Under the pieces are notes generated by a model. The model made no database searches. It saw only the letters and a list, made by a program, of their open reading frames with translations, and had not been told where the DNA came from. From NCBI GenBank assembly GCA_023475715.1, contig JAMCVO010000697.1, positions 1 to 5,112 of the forward strand: a stretch of 5,112 nt of DNA. Reading direction: 5' to 3'. The position numbers and the translations under genes are program-made. The stretch is from Actinomycetota bacterium. GTDB lineage: Bacteria > Actinomycetota > Humimicrobiia > Humimicrobiales > Humimicrobiaceae. This document shows positions 1 to 5,112 of this stretch, in pieces. How positions within the stretch are numbered: the stretch's first letter is position 1; each line of letters begins with the position of its first letter.

Positions 1-412
1 AGGGAGGTTTTTCTGTGTAAGCTTCCTTCAATATATCAAAAAAGTTATAGCTCATAAAAAAATCCATAATGCTTTTTATTCTTTTTTGAGCCATCAAATT
101 AAAAATACAGCCCCATTCAACCTTTTCGCCAGTAATAAGGGATTTCAGATTAGTTATTTCATCTCTGCTTAGCCTGTATCTTTTTCCATACCTGCCGCTT
201 TCCTTAAGCATCTCATCAAGAAAAACCTCCCGAATCGATGTGACATTTTCAGGAAGTTTGTATTTATATGCCCCTCTGTATTTTTCCTCTGCCCCTATCG
301 AATAAATACTGAATTCAAATTCCGGCATGTTTTTTATAATCATCTGAGCCCAAGTTGAGACACCCCCTGTAACATGAGGGTAGCTTCCTTCGAGAAAAAG
401 ACAGATCTTCAA
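1..412 (-). CDS. pelF: PelF, Pel polysaccharide glycosyltransferase (3' partial)
   Basis: Translation from TTG 412-410 is open to the window edge: 137 complete codons, roughly the first quarter to third of a PelF. It starts MKICLFLEGSYPHVTGG and continues VSTWAQMIIKNMPEFEFSIYS. The LEGSYPxVxGGVSxW start is the signature of the PelF N-terminal domain (DUF3492) of GT4-type retaining glycosyltransferases; the GGVS loop is in the position that forms part of the active-site cleft in the GT-B fold. PelF is soluble and cytosolic and polymerises the Pel backbone from UDP-amino sugar. No signal peptide or membrane helix is seen, as expected. The gene starts 2 nt after the stop of the deacetylase gene, so it is coupled to it. 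The C-terminal nucleotide-sugar-binding domain is off the window; pelG would be expected next. Confidence 0.93.
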   Translation of the reverse strand, partial: MKICLFLEGSYPHVTGGVSTWAQMIIKNMPEFEFSIYSIGAEEKYRGAYKYKLPENVTSIREVFLDEMLKESGRYGKRYRLSRDEITNLKSLITGEKVEWGCIFNLMAQKRIKSIMDFFMSYNFFDILKEAYTEKPP

Positions 413-414
413 GA

Positions 415-2229
415 TTATTTCTCCTCCAATTTCAACCTGCAAATCGAATCTTTTAGTGTTAAAAGGTAAGCATTATCTGCTATCCAGGTATAACTGCATC
501 TATCTGAACCAGCTATTCTTTTATTGGTTCTCATTATACAATAAACATCAGGTCTATAATTTTTGGTGTAAATTGTTATATCATTTCCTTTATAATCAAT
601 AAGCGGTTCACATTCGAGATATTTTACAAGCTCCTGACTGGCAGGCGATATTGTGAAACTTCTCAGCCAGCCATAACTCTGGTTTATTTCCCCTGTCATT
701 GATGAAAACTCTTTTGCAAGCTGCTCCCAGCTCTTGTTACCATTCCTTTCAGGGTCAAGCACATCATCCGGATGAACAAAATGGACAAACAGACCGTACA
801 TATTGACTGCATTATAAATAATCCACATATTTTCACCGGTTTTTTCATATCCGGCTGAAAATCTTGGAAACTCAATAATTTTATCTTCAGCTATGCTTAG
901 CTCCTGTGAATATACATCGTTTTCCTTATTTGGAAGATAGATAGATGCAATTATTTTCAAATCAGGATTTGCCTCAAGAACAGCTTTTCTGCCTTCAGGA
1001 CTCAGTATGTTTGAAGGAGGAACATAAGCCTTTAAAGAATAATTGGTAAAAACTCCTTTTATGAATCCGATTAACTCCCTGAGCGATAAGACCATATCAT
1101 TTTCGCTCTTCCAGGGTTTATAACCCAGATTCTGTTTTATATAACCCTGCAGGGCAAGTGACTGATGGTTGTAGCCATGAAGTCCTATCTCCCCTCCGCT
1201 TCCTAATAGTTCTTTGCCGTATATAAGAAGGTTTCTGATGTCTTCGGATTTTGCACCAGGAAAAGGCGGCTCTGAAACATTATTGTATGATTCGATAACA
1301 AAACCAGAGTATTTTATATCAAATTTCTTTGCTATTTTTAACATTTCCGGCCACCACACTTCTCTATAGAACTGAGGTATGTCCCTGCTGAATTCTTCAT
1401 ATATTTTTTCATTTTTTCCTGATGGGACAGGAGATGGAAAATCATCTATATGCACCATTTTTACATTGACTACGGGATATATGAGATCCTCTTTCGCCAC
1501 CCCTATAATTCCTGCAAGAAGTCCCCTGTTGTTTTTTTCATTCAGAATGGTGCCGTTAAAAACAACAAATCTTCCTTTCCCATAATTCTTCTCCCATAAA
1601 ACAGGCAGATCATCGTATGAAGTTATGAGAGGTTTGATATTTGAATCAAGTTTCAGGTCTATGGAGGAGTTAAGAATAATATCCGAATCTGTCTTGAAGC
1701 TCGCAGTACGGATCAGCACTTCCGAAAGCATTTTTATTCCTCTCGCGCTGACTGTTTTCTTTGCATTCTCTTTTATCCCAAGCAAGGTTTTCATGCTTTC
1801 AAAACTTTTATCTGTAACAGGCCGGGTTAGAAAAACAAGATTGCCTCCTGAGTTTACATAATCAAGATAGCCATTTAAATTATTTAAAAAATCAAGCCTT
1901 TCAAATGTAAAAAAGATGCAGTCATAAGCAGACAAATCACCAGCCTCTTTGTCTATATTCATTTCGGTAAAATCTTTTTTCATATAACCAAAAACAGCCT
2001 TAAGCTGATTTTCTGTTTGGACACTGTTTGTCTCCGAATTGTCAGATACGATAAGATATTTCTCAAAATTCACTTCCGAAGGGATCACAGGAGATATGGC
2101 TGCTGCAAGCTCTTTCTGAGAATTTACATTTTTTACAAGCTTCAGTATCCCAAATGATCTCAATATCTGGAAACCGGCAGCAAGAAGCAGCAGAGCCACT
2201 ATAATAAAGATAATTTTTTTAACAAACAT
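415..2229 (-). CDS. Membrane-anchored DUF2194 polysaccharide deacetylase, PelA-type
   Basis: This 604-residue protein probably deacetylates the nascent Pel-like polymer outside the membrane. Residues 1-27 are MFVKK plus one hydrophobic helix with no lipobox or clear cleavage site, so it is probably a membrane anchor. Residues about 55-245 resemble a class I amidotransferase-like alpha/beta fold (YLIVSDNSE, YDCIFFTFE, GGNLVFLTRP, GKGRFVVFNGT) with no obvious Cys nucleophile. The CE4-like core has HIDDFPSP (260-267, Asp262/Asp263), HGYNH (His351, His355; an HxxxH metal pair), YVPPSN (402-407) and a late FVHFVHPDD (481-489). The last 70 residues or so are beta-rich, as at the PelA C-terminus. 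Pseudomonas PelA also has an N-terminal glycoside hydrolase domain (GH166), which is absent here. The start is fixed by an 11-nt overlap with pelE; pelF begins 2 nt after the stop. I leave the symbol blank because the match is by domain and context, not full-length PelA. Confidence 0.87.
   Translation of the reverse strand: MFVKKIIFIIVALLLLAAGFQILRSFGILKLVKNVNSQKELAAAISPVIPSEVNFEKYLIVSDNSETNSVQTENQLKAVFGYMKKDFTEMNIDKEAGDLSAYDCIFFTFERLDFLNNLNGYLDYVNSGGNLVFLTRPVTDKSFESMKTLLGIKENAKKTVSARGIKMLSEVLIRTASFKTDSDIILNSSIDLKLDSNIKPLITSYDDLPVLWEKNYGKGRFVVFNGTILNEKNNRGLLAGIIGVAKEDLIYPVVNVKMVHIDDFPSPVPSGKNEKIYEEFSRDIPQFYREVWWPEMLKIAKKFDIKYSGFVIESYNNVSEPPFPGAKSEDIRNLLIYGKELLGSGGEIGLHGYNHQSLALQGYIKQNLGYKPWKSENDMVLSLRELIGFIKGVFTNYSLKAYVPPSNILSPEGRKAVLEANPDLKIIASIYLPNKENDVYSQELSIAEDKIIEFPRFSAGYEKTGENMWIIYNAVNMYGLFVHFVHPDDVLDPERNGNKSWEQLAKEFSSMTGEINQSYGWLRSFTISPASQELVKYLECEPLIDYKGNDITIYTKNYRPDVYCIMRTNKRIAGSDRCSYTWIADNAYLLTLKDSICRLKLEEK
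421..427 (-). promoter_or_regulatory. Strong ribosome binding site for pelF (TTG start)
   Basis: GGAGGAG lies 8 nt before the TTG at 412-410 and is embedded in the last codons (Leu-Glu-Glu) of the DUF2194 gene. Its strength and spacing support TTG as the true pelF start. Confidence 0.85.
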
Positions 2230-3136
2230 CCGACCTCTGATCTTCCCAGAATTTTATAATGCTTTCACTATAATCGGTAATGTCTGTTTTTCTTTTCTTA
2301 AAGTTTCTTAAGACCTTTTTAAACAGCTCTTCTTCACCGGACATATAATAAAGTTTCAACAGCGAAAGATATGGCTTTTCACTGTTTGGAAAATTGCTGA
2401 AGAAAATATCACAATATTGAAGCGCGCTTTCCGAATCAAGAAGTTCGATATCGCAGTTTATTTTTTCCGTAAAATACAATTCATTTGTTTTATTTTTTAG
2501 CAAAAGCTCGGCTAATATCACAGAATATTTTTGAAGACAGCTGTCGTAATCTATCTTATCTGGCAACCCGCTTTTCAGATATTTTTTTAAAGTATTTGCA
2601 TATTCTTCAACTGCACTGACATTTTCCTTATCATGCTCATATTTTTCGCTTGCATTTGCAATTATGACTTCGAACTGCTTTTTTATTTCCATTAAAGCTG
2701 ATGCAGCATAGTGGGAAGTTTCAGTATCACGGCTTTTAATTGCCTTTTGAAGCCCTTTGATATGTCTTAAAAAATCTTTTTTTAATATATAAATCAGATA
2801 TGCTCTTTTGCTTTTATTGTCGCTGAATTCAAGAGAATCAGTCATGGGGATTATATTAATTTCCTTTTCAAAATCTATGTCTTCCTCATAATAGATATGC
2901 TTGTGCTCTTTTATATATTTAAGATAGCTGTCAACCATGGAATCGGATTTAGTACGCACTGCAGTAAATATTTCCGAAATAATGAAAAACAATATGCCTG
3001 CTGCTGGCAAAAAGAAAATAACAGCCAGTTTGTAAAAGCTGTCCTGTAAACCTCTAAACCTGATATTTAGCACAAAATAAGACAGGCATATTAAAATATG
3101 AAGTATGATCAGTATAGATATCTGGCTGCTATTCAT
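2219..3136 (-). CDS. pelE: PelE, membrane-hairpin and TPR-like partner of PelD
   Basis: This 305-residue protein is read from the ATG at 3136, which has GAGG 9 nt upstream; the longer reading from TTG at 3151 adds five residues and is less likely. Two hydrophobic helices (about 5-25 and 36-60) form an N-terminal hairpin, after which the chain is soluble and helical. Residues about 97-155 carry the segment I recognise from PelE: IPMTDSLEFSD, then a Lys/Arg-rich stretch, then DTETSHYAASALMEIKKQFE. Residues about 200-300 look like TPR helices (for example SESALQYCDIFFSNFP followed by YLSLLKLYYMSGEEELF). PelE is an inner-membrane Pel subunit that sits with PelD and PelG and is thought to link the regulator to the PelF synthase. 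It overlaps pelD by 8 nt and the deacetylase gene by 11 nt, as expected for subunits of one complex. No enzyme motif is visible. Confidence 0.9.
   Translation of the reverse strand: MNSSQISILIILHILICLSYFVLNIRFRGLQDSFYKLAVIFFLPAAGILFFIISEIFTAVRTKSDSMVDSYLKYIKEHKHIYYEEDIDFEKEINIIPMTDSLEFSDNKSKRAYLIYILKKDFLRHIKGLQKAIKSRDTETSHYAASALMEIKKQFEVIIANASEKYEHDKENVSAVEEYANTLKKYLKSGLPDKIDYDSCLQKYSVILAELLLKNKTNELYFTEKINCDIELLDSESALQYCDIFFSNFPNSEKPYLSLLKLYYMSGEEELFKKVLRNFKKRKTDITDYSESIIKFWEDQRSDVC
2234..2238 (-). promoter_or_regulatory. Weak, closely spaced ribosome binding site for the DUF2194 gene
   Basis: AGAGG lies only 4 nt before the ATG at 2229-2227, within the last codons of pelE. The spacing is short for a Shine-Dalgarno sequence, so initiation probably depends on ribosomes finishing pelE, whose TAA lies just past the ATG. 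Confidence 0.45.
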
Positions 3137-5112
3137 TTTCGATATCCTCAATTATCAGGGAAGCATCTACCTTTACTTTTTTAAGTCTGTCTACAACTAT
3201 GTTTGCATAATTGTTTTTTGTATTGGAAAGAAGTATATAGACAACATCCTGACTGCCTGCTCCTATATAATCATTATCCCTGATAGTCTGGACGATTCTT
3301 TCAGACAGCTGTTCAAGAGCCAGATTATTTTTTTCAACCTTTAATAAGGTATAGCTCATTCCAAGTTCAGCTTTATTATTTCTTATTTCCTTAAGAATTT
3401 TTTCAAATGTATAGGAAGTAAGTATCCTTGTTTTTGGAATATATCTCTTATCCTTAAGACTTGCTTCAAAATAGTATGCTCTTTTTAAAGCATTTGCTAT
3501 TAATCCCAGTACGGTCTGAAAGAGATTTTCATAGTGCAGTGTCAGGTTTTCAAAAGCTGTATTATGAATGGAAATAATACAAATTACACTTTTTTCATCA
3601 AGAACAGGAGCCATCATAACCGGAATATCCGGTTTGAAGCTGCGATTAACAAAAATACTTTTTGTATTAATGACCTCTTTCAACTCTTCAAAACCTGATA
3701 TCTTTATCGAATTAGGGACTTTATCCTGCAGAAGCCTTGACCTTGCTTTAAGTCTCATAAAATTATTGCTTGCATCATTATTCAAAGTATATATCGAAAC
3801 CTGATTTGTTCTCATTATCCTTTCAATTGCCGAAATGGCACCTGAAAAAACCTTTTCTATTTCAAGGCTGTCAACTTCCTGGATTATCTTGTATATTGCG
3901 CTGAAGCTGTCTTCAGTTTCAATAATCTGATTTTCAAGTTCGTTTTTTACTATTCTTGTTTCATTATATATGTCTGAAAGAAAGCCGTACTTGTTTGTAA
4001 GGTTTTGAATAGTTATATTCCGCATCTCAAGCTCTCTGTTCTTTCTTTCGATTGAGTAGCCGGTAATAATGCCTACAAGTACGTAAACAGCTATGCGGAT
4101 TAAATTTTCGGGAGTATATAAAAAAGTAATAATATCACTTCCGGTATAAATGTTCATCCCTACATATAAAGCAGCTGAAAGAATCATTGCAATATATGCC
4201 TGAGTTTGCCCCCAAACGATTCCCATGATGATAATATATATAATACTGTAATCAATTTTTAAATCAGGCAACTTTAGATTAAAGAAAACATTCCCCCACT
4301 GTATGAAAGCTGCAATTAAAAAAAGAACTAAGTTCTCTATATAAGCAACGACCCTGGGTTGTTTCCCTGTAGTTTTTGCCTTATTCTTTTTAATAAAGAG
4401 TTTAGCATTTTCAGATTTAAGCTTTAAATAATTGAAAGTTAATTTTATGCCTTCTGCAAAACTAACTTTTGGCTGCCATTCCAGCAAGGCGGCAATTTTG
4501 GAATTATCAATACAGGATCTTTGTATACTTGCAATATTTTCATGCTTGTAAACAGCTTTTATTGAAGGCTTGAGAGAAGAAAGCTCTTTAATTACCGCAC
4601 CCATCTGGGTCTCTGTTTTTGATGAAAGGTTGAAAACTCCTGTGCAGTTTTTATTAACAGAGGCACGGTATAGCCCTTCGACAAAATCATCGATATAAAT
4701 AAAGTCTCTTGTATCTGACTCTTTTCCTTCAAGATGAACATCTTTTTCATTTAATGCCTTTTCAGAAATAATGGAAATTAAATCTTCACTGAAACAATTA
4801 TCCAGCTCCTTTGCAGGAGGGCCATAGATATCGGAAGCTCTTAAACTTAAAATGCTCAGGTCATGTAATTCACTCCACCTGAAACAATAATACTCCATTA
4901 CATAACTGCTCATGCCTTTAATAGTTACCGGATTTGGTTTGGTCTGTTCATCAGCCTGTTTATCACCTGTATTACCGTAAATTTCAGCAGAAGACACAAT
5001 AATAAATTTCTTAACTTTATTTTTGGTAGACAGATTAAGCATATTAACAAGACCTGAAACATCGCAATTCGGCAATATATCTTCGTCCTTAAAAGATTCG
5101 CCGGCTGAACCT
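3129..5112 (-). CDS. pelD: SDR-PelD fusion: degenerate epimerase domain joined to c-di-GMP receptor PelD (5' partial)
   Basis: The frame is open to the window edge (first full codon 5111-5109), so the start and the NAD-binding glycine loop lie outside; 660 codons are visible. Numbering from that codon, residues 1 to about 230 are an extended-SDR domain with SSAEIYG (40-46), LRASDIYGP (about 91-99) and RDFIYIDDFVEGL (about 135-147). A Lys-rich linker leads to four predicted membrane helices (about 255-355), a charged coiled coil (about 356-414), a GAF domain (about 415-552) and a degenerate GGDEF domain (about 557-652). In the last, SQDVV replaces GGDEF while RDND supplies the RxxD site five residues before it. 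The helices-coil-GAF-degenerate GGDEF order is that of PelD, the inner-membrane receptor that activates Pel synthesis when it binds c-di-GMP. The SDR active site is substituted, so I infer a non-catalytic role. Neighbours pelE and pelF support the call. The TTG at 5075 is internal, not the start. Confidence 0.92.
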   Translation of the reverse strand, partial: GSAGESFKDEDILPNCDVSGLVNMLNLSTKNKVKKFIIVSSAEIYGNTGDKQADEQTKPNPVTIKGMSSYVMEYYCFRWSELHDLSILSLRASDIYGPPAKELDNCFSEDLISIISEKALNEKDVHLEGKESDTRDFIYIDDFVEGLYRASVNKNCTGVFNLSSKTETQMGAVIKELSSLKPSIKAVYKHENIASIQRSCIDNSKIAALLEWQPKVSFAEGIKLTFNYLKLKSENAKLFIKKNKAKTTGKQPRVVAYIENLVLFLIAAFIQWGNVFFNLKLPDLKIDYSIIYIIIMGIVWGQTQAYIAMILSAALYVGMNIYTGSDIITFLYTPENLIRIAVYVLVGIITGYSIERKNRELEMRNITIQNLTNKYGFLSDIYNETRIVKNELENQIIETEDSFSAIYKIIQEVDSLEIEKVFSGAISAIERIMRTNQVSIYTLNNDASNNFMRLKARSRLLQDKVPNSIKISGFEELKEVINTKSIFVNRSFKPDIPVMMAPVLDEKSVICIISIHNTAFENLTLHYENLFQTVLGLIANALKRAYYFEASLKDKRYIPKTRILTSYTFEKILKEIRNNKAELGMSYTLLKVEKNNLALEQLSERIVQTIRDNDYIGAGSQDVVYILLSNTKNNYANIVVDRLKKVKVDASLIIEDIENE
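3146..3149 (-). promoter_or_regulatory. Ribosome binding site deciding the pelE start
   Basis: GAGG lies 9 nt before the ATG at 3136-3134, inside the last codons of pelD. The upstream in-frame TTG at 3151-3149 shares its G with this motif and has no Shine-Dalgarno sequence of its own at a useful distance, so the ATG is preferred. Confidence 0.75.
3270..3281 (-). other. RxxD c-di-GMP inhibitory-site motif in degenerate GGDEF domain of PelD
   Basis: The codons read Arg-Asp-Asn-Asp. Five residues later the GGDEF position (3240-3254) reads SQDVV, so cyclase activity should be lost, while the RxxD that contacts c-di-GMP in PelD is retained. A second Arg (in VVDRLKK, 31 residues after the first) could be the additional binding Arg known from Pseudomonas PelD, but this assignment is tentative. 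Confidence 0.8.
4905..4919 (-). other. Substituted SDR catalytic motif (KGMSS in place of YxxxK)
   Basis: In extended SDR epimerases the catalytic Tyr and Lys form a YxxxK motif located a near-fixed distance after the SSxxxYG motif. Here that position, followed by the expected helix (EYYC), reads K-G-M-S-S, so Tyr is Lys and Lys is Ser. The Ser of SSAEIYG is kept. The usual Asn of the N-x-x-G motif aligns with Asp (codon 5061-5063). I aligned these by eye, and the spacing matches a typical family member without gaps between SSAEIYG and this motif. Confidence 0.8.

Noticed and set aside
1379..1861. Plus-strand ORFs of 68 and 78 codons (1379-1585 and 1625-1861)
   Set aside because: Both lie wholly inside the well-supported DUF2194 gene on the other strand, have no recognisable domain, and the residues they cover include the deacetylase coding frame.
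3240..3281. Active diguanylate cyclase
   Set aside because: The GGDEF signature is replaced by SQDVV, so the metal and GTP-binding residues are missing; only a receptor role is plausible.
3105..3344. Plus-strand ORF of 79 codons rich in Ile, Tyr and Phe
   Set aside because: It is antisense to the end of pelD and the start of pelE; its hydrophobic look follows from AT-rich antisense codons.
3568..3804. Plus-strand ORF of 78 codons
   Set aside because: It is antisense to the GAF domain of PelD, with no start context or family resemblance.
5073..5075. TTG at 5075 as the start of the PelD gene
   Set aside because: The same frame continues upstream to the window edge with residues that fit the SDR fold (GSAGESFKDEDI), and a start here would cut the Rossmann fold in half.
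1..5112. Promoter, terminator, tRNA, CRISPR or insertion sequence
   Set aside because: Coding sequence fills the window apart from a 2-nt gap, and I saw no hairpin with a T-run between genes, no repeated units and no transposase-like frame.

Overview
The window is an internal slice of a Pel-type exopolysaccharide operon, with every gene on the minus strand. Read in the direction of transcription (high to low coordinate) the order is: SDR-PelD fusion (5' end beyond the window edge), PelE, a membrane-anchored DUF2194/PelA-type deacetylase, and PelF (3' end beyond position 1). The DNA is AT-rich. Genes overlap or abut, the Shine-Dalgarno sequences are purine-rich (GGAGGAG, GAGG), and one start is TTG. 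No periplasmic or outer-membrane Pel component (PelB, PelC) is visible. This fits a low-GC, Clostridia-like Firmicute, but the taxon is inferred from composition and gene type, not from a marker gene.

Region by region: 5112-3129 encodes the C-terminal two thirds of an extended-SDR (NAD-dependent epimerase-like) domain joined in frame to a full PelD: four membrane helices, a coiled coil, a GAF domain and a degenerate GGDEF domain that keeps the RxxD cyclic-di-GMP inhibitory-site motif. 3136-2219 encodes PelE (membrane hairpin plus the HYAA-containing and TPR-like region). 2229-415 encodes the DUF2194 protein (N-terminal anchor, amidotransferase-like region, CE4-like deacetylase core with DD and HxxxH metal ligands, C-terminal beta region). 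412-1 encodes the N-terminal 137 residues of PelF, the cytosolic polymerising glycosyltransferase. Junctions are an 8-nt overlap (pelD/pelE), an 11-nt overlap (pelE/DUF2194) and a 2-nt gap (DUF2194/pelF), so the four genes are almost certainly co-transcribed and translationally coupled. I see no promoter, terminator, RNA gene, repeat or mobile element; the window is essentially all coding.

How they would work together, by analogy with known Pel systems: PelF polymerises an amino-sugar polymer from UDP-sugars, PelG (expected downstream, not seen) moves it across the membrane, PelD and PelE form the inner-membrane regulatory scaffold that responds to cyclic-di-GMP, and the anchored deacetylase removes acetyl groups outside the membrane. 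The most notable point is the SDR domain on PelD. Its Y-x-x-x-K catalytic pair is replaced by K-x-x-x-S, and the conserved Asn of the tetrad appears to be Asp, so it looks like a pseudo-epimerase built into the c-di-GMP receptor.
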